DNA of 21,244 nucleotides from a virus (IMGVR_UViG_3300031227_010529:1-21244), one strand, 5' to 3'; counted from the stretch's first letter, positions 1 through 7,903 are shown. A program made the numbers and translations. Notes: generated from the letters alone by a model not told the origin.

Positions 1-2133
1 TTACTGCCAAGACACGAATCAAAATGGTGTCACTTAACTTTTCCAGAAATACACAGCAAGATACAAGGTTTTCCACAGGGTGAAGGTCAAATGCGACAGT
101 TTACCCTTTCTAATATTATGGCAGATGAAATTGCATTCTGGGAACAAGCTGAAGGTTCCTACTCTGCAAGTTTACCAACTCTTGAAGGTGGAGGAAGATT
201 TACAGCGGTTTCTTCTCCTGCGCCGGGCTTCTTTAAAAGATTATGTTTAGACAGATTTGATGATAAAGATTTGGCCGAACAAAAAGAAGAATCAACTGTT
301 GAAAAACGATACCCTATTGAAGGTGTCGAGATGTGGAAAAATAAAAGTAATGAGTTCACAGTATTTCAACTTCACTACACAGCCGATCCATCTAAAAGAA
401 GCAAAGAATTTAAAAGCGGTGCCAAGAAAGGTATGTCTCAAAAAAGATATAACCAAGAATATGAATTGCAATGGGAAACTTTTGCCGGGCATCCTGTTTA
501 TTCAGACTTTAGTAGTATTTTTCATGGTTCTAAAGAAAAACTTTATCCACATTTAGGATTGCCACTTTTAAGAGGATGGGACTTTGGTCTTTGCTATAGC
601 GATGATACAGAAGTTATGACAAAAGATGGATGGAAGTTATTTAAAGATTTAACCATGCAAGACGAGATGGCAACTTTAAATTCTAAAACTTTTGAACTTG
701 AATACGAGAAGCCTAAAAAACTAGTTTGTTTTGACTATGAAGAAGAAATGCTTGAATGGGAAAATAACAATATTTCAATGATGGTAACTCCCGAGCACAG
801 AATACCTTACAGTAGAAGAGATACCCCTGACATAATGAGATTTGCTAGAGCAGATCAACTTGAAAAAGAAATGTCAGCGCATAGATATGTTTATATGAAC
901 GCTAAGTGGAATGGAGAAGATAGAAGAAACATAATGGGATGGGAGCCAACAACATGGGCCAGTTTCATGGGTATGTATTTAAGTGAAGGTTGCTGCGATA
1001 AAGTAAAAAATAGAGTTACGGTTTATCAAAAAGAATGCAGAGTAGACTTTCAAGAAGCTCTAGACAAAACAGGATTAGATTGGATAAGGAGTGAAAAAAA
1101 TATTAGTTGGAGAGCAACTGATAAAAAACTAAACGATTATCTTAAAAAGTTCGGAACATCTAAAAAGAAATATATTCCAAGGATAATAAAAGATGGATCA
1201 ATAGAGGTTATTAAAGAGTTCATAAAATTTTATACTGCTGGTGATGGCCATATAAGAACAAGACCAAATGGAAGTGAAGAACATACTATTTTTACAGCAT
1301 CAAAAATAATGGCTGATGATTTTCAAGAATGTGCTTTAAAGATTGGATGGACTGCTAGAATAAGAGAAGTTGGGCCTACAGAATCTTATTATGAAAAAGA
1401 AGACAGGATAATTAAAAGCAGTGGAGGATATTCAATATCTTTCAAAAAAGGATTCTCAAGATGTGAGCTTTTCCAAAAAGATTTTAAAAGAGTTAAATAT
1501 AGTGGAAAAATATATTGTGCAAGTGTTTCTCACCATACTTTATATGTTAGGAGAAAAGGAAGAGCACATTGGAACGGAAATACACCAGCATGTATTGTTT
1601 GTCAGCTACAGGGACAAACTTTAGTTGTTTTAAAGGAATTTACAGCAGTTAACATGGGTACAGACAGATTCAGCGATATAGTGCTTCCTGAGTGTGCTCT
1701 TGAATTTCCGCAGTGGACAGACCAAAAGAAAGATTATTTAGACTTTATAGATGCTTCAGGTATGTTTCGAAAAGATACGAATGAAGAAACAAACGCCTCT
1801 GTTCTTGCAGGAAAAGGGCTGGTATGCCAAGCCGGAGCAGTAAGCTGGGAACCTAGAAGAAGATCGGTAGAGAAATTTTTAATAAGAGTTCATAAAGCAG
1901 AACCTTGTTTTCAACTTAATTTAACTGAGTGTCCGATGCTGGTTAAAGGTTTCAACGGTGGTTATCGTTATCCTGATAGTAGTATGGATTTAGAGCCGAA
2001 TAAGATTAGACCTTTAAAAGATGAGCACAGTCATATCCATGATGCATTGCAAATGGTAACATCGAGAATAAGTCAGATAATGGTAAGACAGAAGGTTACT
2101 ATTCCAACACCGAAATATAAACAAAATTACTAG
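1..2133 (+). CDS. Terminase large subunit, 5'-partial, intein-containing
   Basis: This is the ATP-driven DNA-packaging motor and headful/end-cutting nuclease. The frame is open from base 1, so the gene begins upstream; the first in-window ATG (91) is internal, and the Walker A region is missing. A Walker B-like stretch (IMADEIAFW, nt 115-141) and a motif III-like AVSSP (nt 205-219) mark the end of the ATPase domain. The RNase H-fold nuclease starts at GWDFG (Asp codon 577-579). Further acidic positions are DFIDAS (from nt 1741) and HIHDAL (Asp codon 2041-2043). Between GWDFGL and TPACIVCQ lies an in-frame intein (592-1581), whose removal restores the usual DFG-x-TP nuclease motif. Without the intein, 380 residues of terminase are visible. 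Terminase identity is firm; the subfamily is not assigned. The next gene starts 9 nt downstream. Confidence 0.93.
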   Translation, partial: LLPRHESKWCHLTFPEIHSKIQGFPQGEGQMRQFTLSNIMADEIAFWEQAEGSYSASLPTLEGGGRFTAVSSPAPGFFKRLCLDRFDDKDLAEQKEESTVEKRYPIEGVEMWKNKSNEFTVFQLHYTADPSKRSKEFKSGAKKGMSQKRYNQEYELQWETFAGHPVYSDFSSIFHGSKEKLYPHLGLPLLRGWDFGLCYSDDTEVMTKDGWKLFKDLTMQDEMATLNSKTFELEYEKPKKLVCFDYEEEMLEWENNNISMMVTPEHRIPYSRRDTPDIMRFARADQLEKEMSAHRYVYMNAKWNGEDRRNIMGWEPTTWASFMGMYLSEGCCDKVKNRVTVYQKECRVDFQEALDKTGLDWIRSEKNISWRATDKKLNDYLKKFGTSKKKYIPRIIKDGSIEVIKEFIKFYTAGDGHIRTRPNGSEEHTIFTASKIMADDFQECALKIGWTARIREVGPTESYYEKEDRIIKSSGGYSISFKKGFSRCELFQKDFKRVKYSGKIYCASVSHHTLYVRRKGRAHWNGNTPACIVCQLQGQTLVVLKEFTAVNMGTDRFSDIVLPECALEFPQWTDQKKDYLDFIDASGMFRKDTNEETNASVLAGKGLVCQAGAVSWEPRRRSVEKFLIRVHKAEPCFQLNLTECPMLVKGFNGGYRYPDSSMDLEPNKIRPLKDEHSHIHDALQMVTSRISQIMVRQKVTIPTPKYKQNY
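592..1581 (+). mobile_element. Intein with LAGLIDADG homing endonuclease in terminase
   Basis: A 330-residue in-frame protein insertion within the terminase nuclease domain. It starts with the nucleophile Cys (TGC 592-594, followed by YSDDTEVMTKDGW, a block A pattern). Block B is VTPEHRI (Thr and His codons at 787 and 796). The endonuclease domain has two LAGLIDADG-type motifs, FMGMYLSEG (nt 964-990) and EFIKFYTAGDG (nt 1216-1248), with YIPRII between them. Block F is IYCASVSHHTLYVRR, and the C-terminal junction is WNGN followed by Thr (ACA 1582-1584). Splicing would join GWDFGL to TPACIV. Splice and endonuclease motifs look intact and the frame is unbroken, so both activities are plausible. 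The penultimate residue is Gly rather than the usual His, a variation I associate with other phage inteins of the type ending in GN. Splicing itself is inferred. Confidence 0.92.
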
Positions 2134-2142
2134 GGATTTGTT

Positions 2143-2466
2143 ATGGTAAAAAAATTAATGAAAGCGGCTAGAAAAAACATGAAACGAAAAACCCCTGTTA
2201 CGTTCAAAGAAACATCTGTAGACACTAAAAAAGCTCAAAGGAGTTTGGTGAAACAGATTAATGAAGGTAAACTTAGTTATAAACCAGTTGGAGTAACCAA
2301 GAGAGTTGTTTTGCCTGTTGTGGACAAAGAGGGAAAAGGATACACCTTGATACCTATAAGAAAATCAAATGATAAAAAGGTGGACAGAGCAAGTGGGGCT
2401 AAAGCTCAATTAAAGGCAGTAAAGAAATTGAGAGCAATCCAGAAAAAAGCAAAAACTAAAAAATAA
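2143..2466 (+). CDS. Small Lys-rich basic protein, function unknown
   Basis: 107 residues and very basic, with about half of the first 20 residues Lys or Arg and a closing run of AIQKKAKTKK. There is no signal peptide or membrane segment. It sits between the terminase and portal genes: ATG follows the terminase stop after 9 nt, with AGGG as a weak ribosome site, and the gene ends 16 nt before the portal ATG. The middle (roughly residues 45-75, with VTKRVVLPVVDKEGKGYTLI) looks like a small beta-containing domain, flanked by basic tails. The charge suggests nucleic-acid binding. The position could fit a packaging accessory role, but that is inference; I do not recognise the family. Confidence 0.72.
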   Translation: MVKKLMKAARKNMKRKTPVTFKETSVDTKKAQRSLVKQINEGKLSYKPVGVTKRVVLPVVDKEGKGYTLIPIRKSNDKKVDRASGAKAQLKAVKKLRAIQKKAKTKK

Positions 2467-2470
2467 TTTG

Positions 2471-2476
2471 AAGGAA
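2471..2476 (+). promoter_or_regulatory. Ribosome binding site fixing the portal start
   Basis: AAGGAA lies 6 nt upstream of the ATG at 2483. A TTG at 2468 is also in frame but has no site in front of it and would translate through this one. The same AAGGAATTTG-x-TATG arrangement precedes the gene at 7904. Confidence 0.7.
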
Positions 2477-2482
2477 TTTGTT

Positions 2483-4399
2483 ATGTCAGAAAAACCAAAG
2501 TGCAAAAAATCACAAGTATCTCAATCAATTATACGATATGTTCAGGAATCCAAAGAAGCTAAAAAAACTCGAATGGATATGAACGAAGCGAACTTTAATT
2601 GTTATCATTTGAAGCAAGATTATTCCCATAAGCTTGAAGGCCAATCAAAAGAATTTTTGCCAAAACAAGCAACAGCCGTTGAGCAAATAACTGAATTTCT
2701 TCAACAAGGCTTAGTTGATCATGGTAAATGGTTTTCAATTGAAGCTGAATCAGGCGTAACTTATTCTCCTGAAGAAGAAATGAACATGATCACTCCAAGC
2801 GATATGGAGAAACTTTTAGGAAGACATCTCAAGAAAAATAAGTTTGAGAATTATGTAGCAGATGCTTTAAAGATGGCCTTCCTTGGATCTTTAATGATTA
2901 TGAAATCTGGGGGAATAACTAAAAGTGTTGTGACAGGGGTTAGCGTTGTTCCATCAGATGATGAAGATGATGAAAGCGAGCCAGTACCAGAGCTGACTAG
3001 AAAAGATTATTGGCAACTAGATTTAGATTTAGTAAGGCAAGAAGATTTTTTTCCGGATCCATCAGGTTCAAACCTTTATGAAGTTGAAAGAATTGAAATC
3101 GATAAATTTAAACTTATAGAATTGGCAGAAGCAAGACCAGATATTTATAATCTTGCAAATGTAAAAATGATTGGAGCAGGACAAGAAGAAGACCAAAGAT
3201 CAAAAAAATCTAGTGAAACTGGTCAAGATGTGACTATTTCTGGTTATAGAAATAAAGTAACTATCTATGAAGCTTGGGGAACTTTCCTTGGGCCTAATGG
3301 AGAAGTTTTATATAAAAACCATCATGCAGCTTGTAGCCAAGAAGGAATAGAGATAATCGCTCCAAGAAAGAATCCTAACTGGCATGGAGAAAGTCCATAT
3401 ACAGTTGGAACCGTTATTCGAGTTCCTAAGTCTGTTTGGCATAAAGCTTTAATGGATGCTCCTACAAAATTAAATACAGCAATGAATGAGCTTTTTAACC
3501 TGATGTTTGATTCAGGGATGATGTCAGTTCATGGCATTAAACAATATAGACCAGATTGGCTAGATGATCCCTCTCAAGTTGCAAACGGAATAGCTGCTGG
3601 TGATTCACTTGGCGTAAACTCAATGTGTCCTCCTGGTTCAAAAGTTATGGAGAGAGTAGACACAGGAGGAATGACTCAAGAGGGATTAAGTCTTTTTAAT
3701 TTAACATCTGGTGAGTTTAATGAATCGGCACTAACAAATTCATTAAGATTAGGTGGACAGTCTGAAAGGGCCGTAAAAGCAACGGAAATTGTCGCATCAA
3801 ACCAAGCGATTAATTCAGTTATGACAGGAATGATTAAACTTATAGAAGAAGATTGCATTGCTCCCCATCTTAAAAAGAATTGGTACACAATTGCCCAGAA
3901 TATGAATGATATGGGTTCAGAAGAATTGAAAGCATTACTAGGGCCTAGAAAAGCAGCAGTTATTGCCAAGATGTCAAGGGCGGAAATTTTTGCCCAAACA
4001 GCAGTAGGGATGAAGTTTAATGTTTTTGGACTATCGACAACAGTTAATAAAATAAATGACTTTAGAAAATTAACAGCTTTACTTCAAACTATTTCAGGTT
4101 CAGAACTTCTGGCAGCAGAATTTAGGAAAAAGTATAGTTTTAGTAAATTTTTGGGAGAGCTAGTAAAATCTCTTGATATTAATACAGATAAGATCAAGGC
4201 AGATCAGCAAGAAATAGCTCAAGGCGAAGCTGAAAGGCAAGCTCAACTTCAAGCTCAAAGTCAACAAGGGCAAGGAAAAGGACAAGGGGAAAAAGACCTT
4301 CAAAGTCAAATACCTCAAGATAATGGCGGCCCTGAAACTGGTCTAGATGTTGATAGAAGTTCTTTATTACAAGGTATGACTAATCCTGGGGGCAACTAA
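2483..4399 (+). CDS. Portal protein (podovirus-type head-tail connector)
   Basis: 638 residues from ATG 2483. It should form the dodecameric ring at one vertex, serving as the packaging channel and tail attachment site. Family-like features: an N-terminal helical start followed by a KEFLPKQATAVEQITEFL segment; an alpha/beta wing region with an acidic loop (DDEDDESEPVPE); and a C-terminal crown/stem part with the pattern RAVKATEIVASNQ, resembling the R-x-T-A-T-E motif of podovirus portals. The last ~60 residues are Gln/Gly-rich and probably disordered (QAQLQAQSQQGQGKGQG). It lies directly after the terminase, as usual, and its TAA overlaps the next ATG by one base (TAATG), suggesting coupled translation. 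Portal identity rests on residue patterns, size and gene order. Confidence 0.87.
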   Translation: MSEKPKCKKSQVSQSIIRYVQESKEAKKTRMDMNEANFNCYHLKQDYSHKLEGQSKEFLPKQATAVEQITEFLQQGLVDHGKWFSIEAESGVTYSPEEEMNMITPSDMEKLLGRHLKKNKFENYVADALKMAFLGSLMIMKSGGITKSVVTGVSVVPSDDEDDESEPVPELTRKDYWQLDLDLVRQEDFFPDPSGSNLYEVERIEIDKFKLIELAEARPDIYNLANVKMIGAGQEEDQRSKKSSETGQDVTISGYRNKVTIYEAWGTFLGPNGEVLYKNHHAACSQEGIEIIAPRKNPNWHGESPYTVGTVIRVPKSVWHKALMDAPTKLNTAMNELFNLMFDSGMMSVHGIKQYRPDWLDDPSQVANGIAAGDSLGVNSMCPPGSKVMERVDTGGMTQEGLSLFNLTSGEFNESALTNSLRLGGQSERAVKATEIVASNQAINSVMTGMIKLIEEDCIAPHLKKNWYTIAQNMNDMGSEELKALLGPRKAAVIAKMSRAEIFAQTAVGMKFNVFGLSTTVNKINDFRKLTALLQTISGSELLAAEFRKKYSFSKFLGELVKSLDINTDKIKADQQEIAQGEAERQAQLQAQSQQGQGKGQGEKDLQSQIPQDNGGPETGLDVDRSSLLQGMTNPGGN

Positions 4400-4659
4400 T
4401 GGATCATCAGAAAAATATAGAAAATTTGAATTTAGGCAGAACATCAAGAATAGTCTTAGAAGGTTTAAAGCCAGTTTTAGACCAATGCAGACTAGCTACT
4501 TTATCAGAGATGAAAAGCAACTATCGTTCAGGGGAGATGGATCAAATAAAAATGTTTTCAAAAGTAGCTTCCTTGTGTACCCTAGATGACATAGAGCAAA
4601 GATTGACCACCGGAATAAGAAAAGGTGATAACGCAGCAAAGGAGTTAAACAATGAATGA
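4399..4659 (+). CDS. Small helical protein between portal and scaffold
   Basis: 86 residues, predicted to be mostly alpha-helical, with no membrane segment. The ATG overlaps the portal stop (TAATG), and the 3' end overlaps the scaffold gene by 8 nt, so it is probably translated by coupling with both. It has Cys in QCRLATL and SLCTLDD but no Cys/His spacing that suggests metal binding. I do not recognise the family. Position suggests a head-assembly accessory (portal or scaffold partner); that is inference from context only. Confidence 0.7.
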   Translation: MDHQKNIENLNLGRTSRIVLEGLKPVLDQCRLATLSEMKSNYRSGEMDQIKMFSKVASLCTLDDIEQRLTTGIRKGDNAAKELNNE

Positions 4660-5383
4660 ACAGGTAAAAACAGAAGAAAAAGTCATTGAACCAACAACAG
4701 AAATTGTTGATAGTGGTGCTGAAGACCTTTTTAACTCAAGTGTTGAAGAAAAACAAGCAAAAGTAGAAACTCAAGAAGAAACTGTCATTTATGAAGGCTT
4801 TGGAAGAAAGTTTACTTCTTCAGAAGATTTGGCCGAATATACAAAAGAATTAGAAATGCGTGTTGCTTCTAGTGAAATGGAAAAGCACAAAGCTAGTGAA
4901 TTGAAGCAAGAATCTACAGTTGCCAAGAACATCGGTGCTCAACAGCAAGATTCAGTGGTCACAGATGAGATGTCAGATAAAATCTTTGAGAATCCAAAAG
5001 CAGTTCTTCAAGAGCTAGAAACAAAGATTGAACAGAAATATGATCGAAAAGCTAACCAGCAACAAACAGAGAAAAATTTCTGGGAAGGCTTTTACGCAGA
5101 TAATCAGGATTTGAAAAAAAGCAAAAGAGTGGTAGACTTAATACTGAAGGAAAAATCATCGATTCTTTCTTCAATGGAAGTAAATAAGGGCAAAGAATAT
5201 TTAGCGAAGGAAACCAGATCTTTCATGGAAGGGATCGGGGGAAATTTGGGAACTAAAGAGAAACTGACAAATGAAGGGACAACTAACTTGGGGACATCTC
5301 AACTTAACGGTGGGGCGCAAACTAAAGTAGTCGAAAAATCGGATTTTGTAAGTGAAATGAGAAGCTATCAAAGAAAAAACTAA
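4652..5383 (+). CDS. Capsid scaffolding protein
   Basis: 243 residues; directs procapsid assembly of the neighbouring major capsid protein and should be lost before or during packaging. It is highly charged, Glu/Lys/Gln-rich, with no hydrophobic core segment. The N-terminal ~45 residues are acidic and likely disordered. A short folded element follows (VIYEGFGRKFTSSEDLAEYTKELEMR), then long helical stretches rich in heptad-like charge (FENPKAVLQELETKIEQKY), a Gly/Asn/Thr-rich linker, and a small C-terminal helix ending SYQRKN. The position immediately before the major capsid gene is diagnostic. AAGGAG lies upstream of the ATG, which overlaps the previous gene by 8 nt. Confidence 0.82.
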   Translation: MNEQVKTEEKVIEPTTEIVDSGAEDLFNSSVEEKQAKVETQEETVIYEGFGRKFTSSEDLAEYTKELEMRVASSEMEKHKASELKQESTVAKNIGAQQQDSVVTDEMSDKIFENPKAVLQELETKIEQKYDRKANQQQTEKNFWEGFYADNQDLKKSKRVVDLILKEKSSILSSMEVNKGKEYLAKETRSFMEGIGGNLGTKEKLTNEGTTNLGTSQLNGGAQTKVVEKSDFVSEMRSYQRKN

Positions 5384-5396
5384 TTAGGAGGTTTTA

Positions 5397-6344
5397 ATGG
5401 CTGGTTTTAATTGGACTTTTGATGCCCCAACAGGCGTTTACAAGAACCATGACCTAAGTTCGCAGCTTCGCAAGGCATCAATAGCGGAAACAAAATTTGT
5501 GCAATTTGTGAAACCAGAGCCGGGTTACGGTAAGAAAAAGGGTGAGTCGGTTACGATTACTAGAGTTTCTAGTTTGACTGAACCTACTGACGCTAAATTG
5601 ACTGAAAATAGAGACATCCCAGAAGATGACTTAACAATCACAACTGTAGCTATTACAGTAAGTGAGTGGGGACGTTCAGTTCCATTCAGTTCTTTTGCTG
5701 AGGATCTAAATTCTTATAATTTAGAAAACTCTATTCAGTTGGCCCTTAAAGACCAAATGAAACTTGTTATGGACAAAGCTGCTGCTGCTGCTTTCAAAGG
5801 TTGTAAAGTTAAAGCAATACCAACTGGTGTTTCTGCTCTTACTTTTGACACTGATGGAACAGCTTCTTCAACAGCCGTTGCCAATCTTAACGTTTATCAC
5901 GTTGAGCAAATCAGAGACTATATGTTCTCTACATTGTTAGTAAATCCATACGAAGGCGATGATTATATTGGTCTAATCTCTACCAAAGGTAAGAGAGGAA
6001 TCATGAATGATCCAGCTTGGGAAAAATGGCAAACATATACTTCACAAGAGAAAAAGTATAACTCAGAGATTGGTAAGATGGAAAACATTCGATTTATCGA
6101 AGTTAACAATACTAATGCTCTAAGTAATACTCTTGGTACAGGAAGCGTACTTGGTGAAGCAGTAATTTTTGGTGCAGACGCAGTTGCTCTTGCAGTTGTT
6201 GAAGATCCTGAATTAAGAGCTGCTATTCCAAGAGACTTTGGTAGAAAAAAGTCAGTTGCGTGGTACGGAGTTCTTGAATATGGTGAGATTTGGGATACAG
6301 CAAATGCTGGTGAATCTAAAATCGTTCACGTAACATCAGCGTAA
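5397..6344 (+). CDS. Major capsid protein, N4-gp56-like HK97 fold
   Basis: 315 residues; forms the icosahedral shell. It begins 13 nt after the scaffold gene behind a strong site (AGGAGG). N-terminal arm; E-loop-like segment KKGESVTITRVSSL; then TVSEWGRSVPFSSFAEDL, an Ala-rich spine-type helix KLVMDKAAAAAFK, and a C-terminal strand set ending in DFGRKKSVAWYGVLEYG. This order of motifs resembles major capsid proteins of the phage N4 gp56 family as I know it. Length is typical for that group, and no protease or extra Ig-like domain is fused. Its codon use looks more even than its neighbours, consistent with high expression. Family assignment is by recognition of pattern, not by search. Confidence 0.88.
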   Translation: MAGFNWTFDAPTGVYKNHDLSSQLRKASIAETKFVQFVKPEPGYGKKKGESVTITRVSSLTEPTDAKLTENRDIPEDDLTITTVAITVSEWGRSVPFSSFAEDLNSYNLENSIQLALKDQMKLVMDKAAAAAFKGCKVKAIPTGVSALTFDTDGTASSTAVANLNVYHVEQIRDYMFSTLLVNPYEGDDYIGLISTKGKRGIMNDPAWEKWQTYTSQEKKYNSEIGKMENIRFIEVNNTNALSNTLGTGSVLGEAVIFGADAVALAVVEDPELRAAIPRDFGRKKSVAWYGVLEYGEIWDTANAGESKIVHVTSA

Positions 6345-6354
6345 GGAGATTGAT

Positions 6355-6807
6355 ATGATGTATAACAAATTATCAACAAATTATTTTATTCCTAAAAGTG
6401 CAAGTCGTTTGACAGCAGAAGATTTAACTGCTTCAGCAGCCGTTTATGACGGAATGATTTGCACAAGAGCTTGTAGAGTTTCAAGATTGATGTTTGTAGT
6501 AACTACTTTAGTTGCAACAGATACAATCAAGGCAGCCGTTGAGTTTAATAGAAGACCTACAATTGCTTCATCAGCAGCAGAAGTTCTAATGGGAACTTTG
6601 ACTATTCCAGATACTTCAGCAGTTGGAACCGTTGTTTATAAAGACATCGATCCTGTAGAATTTGCACCAGGCGAAGAACTTTCGTTTGAGCATTCTGTAG
6701 CTGGAACTGATGGATCATCAGCAGCCGGAGCAGGATTTTATTCTTTTGAAATTGAAGATTCTCCAGAAGAACCTTTGAATCAAACTAATATGGTAGCTTC
6801 AGCTTAA
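6355..6807 (+). CDS. Putative head decoration or fibre-like structural protein
   Basis: 150 residues, low in charge and rich in Ala, Thr, Val and Ser, with alternating patterns typical of beta structure (e.g. CRVSRLMFVVTTLVATD). There is no signal peptide or transmembrane helix. AAGGAG overlaps the end of the capsid gene; I chose ATG 6355, although a second ATG follows at once at 6358. It lies between the major capsid gene and a strong terminator, so it shares the high expression of the capsid gene. That fits a stoichiometric decoration or cement protein; the role is inferred from place and composition. Confidence 0.65.
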   Translation: MMYNKLSTNYFIPKSASRLTAEDLTASAAVYDGMICTRACRVSRLMFVVTTLVATDTIKAAVEFNRRPTIASSAAEVLMGTLTIPDTSAVGTVVYKDIDPVEFAPGEELSFEHSVAGTDGSSAAGAGFYSFEIEDSPEEPLNQTNMVASA

Positions 6808-6819
6808 TTTAATTTTATG

Positions 6820-6851
6820 AAAGGGGTTGGGTAATTCCGCCCCTTTTTTTT
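6820..6851 (+). terminator. Intrinsic terminator after capsid genes
   Basis: AAAGGGG at 6820-6826 pairs with CCCCTTT at 6840-6846, with an inner GGG/CC able to extend the stem inside the loop. A run of eight T spans 6844-6851. It lies 12 nt after the stop of the 150-residue gene and just before the next gene's ribosome site, in an otherwise unbroken operon. Partial readthrough would set a high capsid to low tail expression ratio. Confidence 0.82.
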
Positions 6852-6852
6852 C

Positions 6853-6858
6853 AGGAGG
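6853..6858 (+). promoter_or_regulatory. Ribosome binding site fixing the start at 6863
   Basis: AGGAGG sits 4 nt before ATG 6863. An upstream in-frame TTG (6827) would place the start inside the terminator hairpin and lacks its own site, so the ATG is preferred. The site abuts the terminator T-run. Confidence 0.75.
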
Positions 6859-6862
6859 TTTT

Positions 6863-7360
6863 ATGACTGATCTTGTAGCAACAGATGTGGTAGTAACCAT
6901 TGTTAATAAAAGAGATATAGAGAACAGGGCACACAACAGATGCAAGCTAGTTTTTGGAGACAGTGCTTTAACTTATCCTGCTGGTGGAATTCCAATTACA
7001 AAAGGACATTTTGGTTGTCCAACAATAATCGAATCAATGAAAATAGTAGATCAAGGAGTTTCTGGTTACAGTTTTTCTTATGATCAATCTGCTGAAAAAA
7101 TTGTTATGATTCAGGCCCCAGTTCAAACACATACACATGATATATTGCTGAAAAATGCAGCGGTAGCTGATGGAGCAACAGAGAGACTAAACGTAGCTGC
7201 TGATAAAATTGGAGCCAACACTGGTGCTGATTTAACAATTACAGGTGGCGGAGCTGATGGCGGAGTTGTTAGCACAGTTCTTGCAGCAGCAGCCGGATCA
7301 CAGCCAAGTACAGTGGCAATCGCAGAGCAAACAATAGAAGTAGAAGTAATAGGCTGGTAG
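6863..7360 (+). CDS. Structural-type protein, function unknown
   Basis: 165 residues from ATG 6863. The N-terminal half is mixed, with a YSFSYDQSAEKIVMIQ segment that looks like a beta-hairpin. The second half is Ala/Gly-rich (TITGGGADGGVVSTVLAAAAG) and may be a flexible or fibre-like region. No catalytic motif, signal peptide or clear membrane helix. It is the first gene after the capsid terminator, in the segment between head and tail genes where minor head proteins are common. The TPSQ-like hydrophobic C terminus resembles neither neighbour. I do not recognise the family. Confidence 0.62.
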   Translation: MTDLVATDVVVTIVNKRDIENRAHNRCKLVFGDSALTYPAGGIPITKGHFGCPTIIESMKIVDQGVSGYSFSYDQSAEKIVMIQAPVQTHTHDILLKNAAVADGATERLNVAADKIGANTGADLTITGGGADGGVVSTVLAAAAGSQPSTVAIAEQTIEVEVIGW

Positions 7361-7376
7361 GCCAAAAGGAGCAAAG

Positions 7377-7889
7377 ATGTCACATGGTAAATTTGATTTA
7401 AGAGTTCATATCAGAGATCCAAAAACAGGCAGAGTTGAAAAGATTCAGCCTTACAGACTTGTTATCAGAAATGGTGAGCAAAGATTTTGGAGAGGCGGAG
7501 TAGAATTTTTCGGTGACGGAACTCCTGTTAATCCTGAAGAAGCTGCTAAGATGAAGCCAGTTATGACTTTAGAAGAAAAGCATAATGCAGATGCTAAAGC
7601 TATTTTAAAAGCAGAGTTAAAATCTGAACTTATGCAAGAACTAAAAGAAGAAGCTGCTGAAGAAAGAAGAGCTAAAAAACTTGAAAAAGAATTGAAGCTA
7701 AAAGAAGAAACGGAAGCAGCAGAACTTGCAGAAATTGAAAAAACTAAAGCAGAGAGAGTTGAGGATAAAAAGATTGAACTTAAAAGAATTGAAGATCAAA
7801 AGATTGTAGATAAAAAAATTGCCGATCTAAAAGCTAAAAGATTGACTGATGATAAAAATAAAAACAAGACCAAGACTAGAATACCTTAA
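7377..7889 (+). CDS. Lys/Glu coiled-coil protein
   Basis: 170 residues in two parts. Residues 1-60 look globular, with basic and aromatic strands (KIQPYRLVIRNGEQRFWRGG). Residues 65-165 are almost entirely Lys, Glu, Ala, Leu, Ile and Asp with a heptad-like pattern (ELKSELMQELKEEAAEERR), predicting a long single helix or coiled coil, then a basic Lys/Thr tail. AAAAGGAG at 7364-7371 precedes the ATG. Lying among minor structural genes it could be a head-completion or fibre/stem component. No family is recognised, and the low complexity makes similarity searches of the second part unreliable. Confidence 0.66.
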   Translation: MSHGKFDLRVHIRDPKTGRVEKIQPYRLVIRNGEQRFWRGGVEFFGDGTPVNPEEAAKMKPVMTLEEKHNADAKAILKAELKSELMQELKEEAAEERRAKKLEKELKLKEETEAAELAEIEKTKAERVEDKKIELKRIEDQKIVDKKIADLKAKRLTDDKNKNKTKTRIP

Positions 7890-7903
7890 TAAAGGAATTT
7901 GAT

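Noticed and set aside
592-1581. Free-standing homing endonuclease or group I intron in the terminase gene
   Set aside because: The insertion is in frame with no stop, begins with Cys and ends Asn-Thr, and carries protein-splicing blocks; this is an intein.
2468-2482. TTG start for the portal gene
   Set aside because: The ribosome site AAGGAA lies after this TTG and is well spaced for ATG 2483.
6827-6862. TTG start giving a longer form of the 165-residue protein
   Set aside because: It begins in the terminator hairpin and has no ribosome site, whereas ATG 6863 has AGGAGG.
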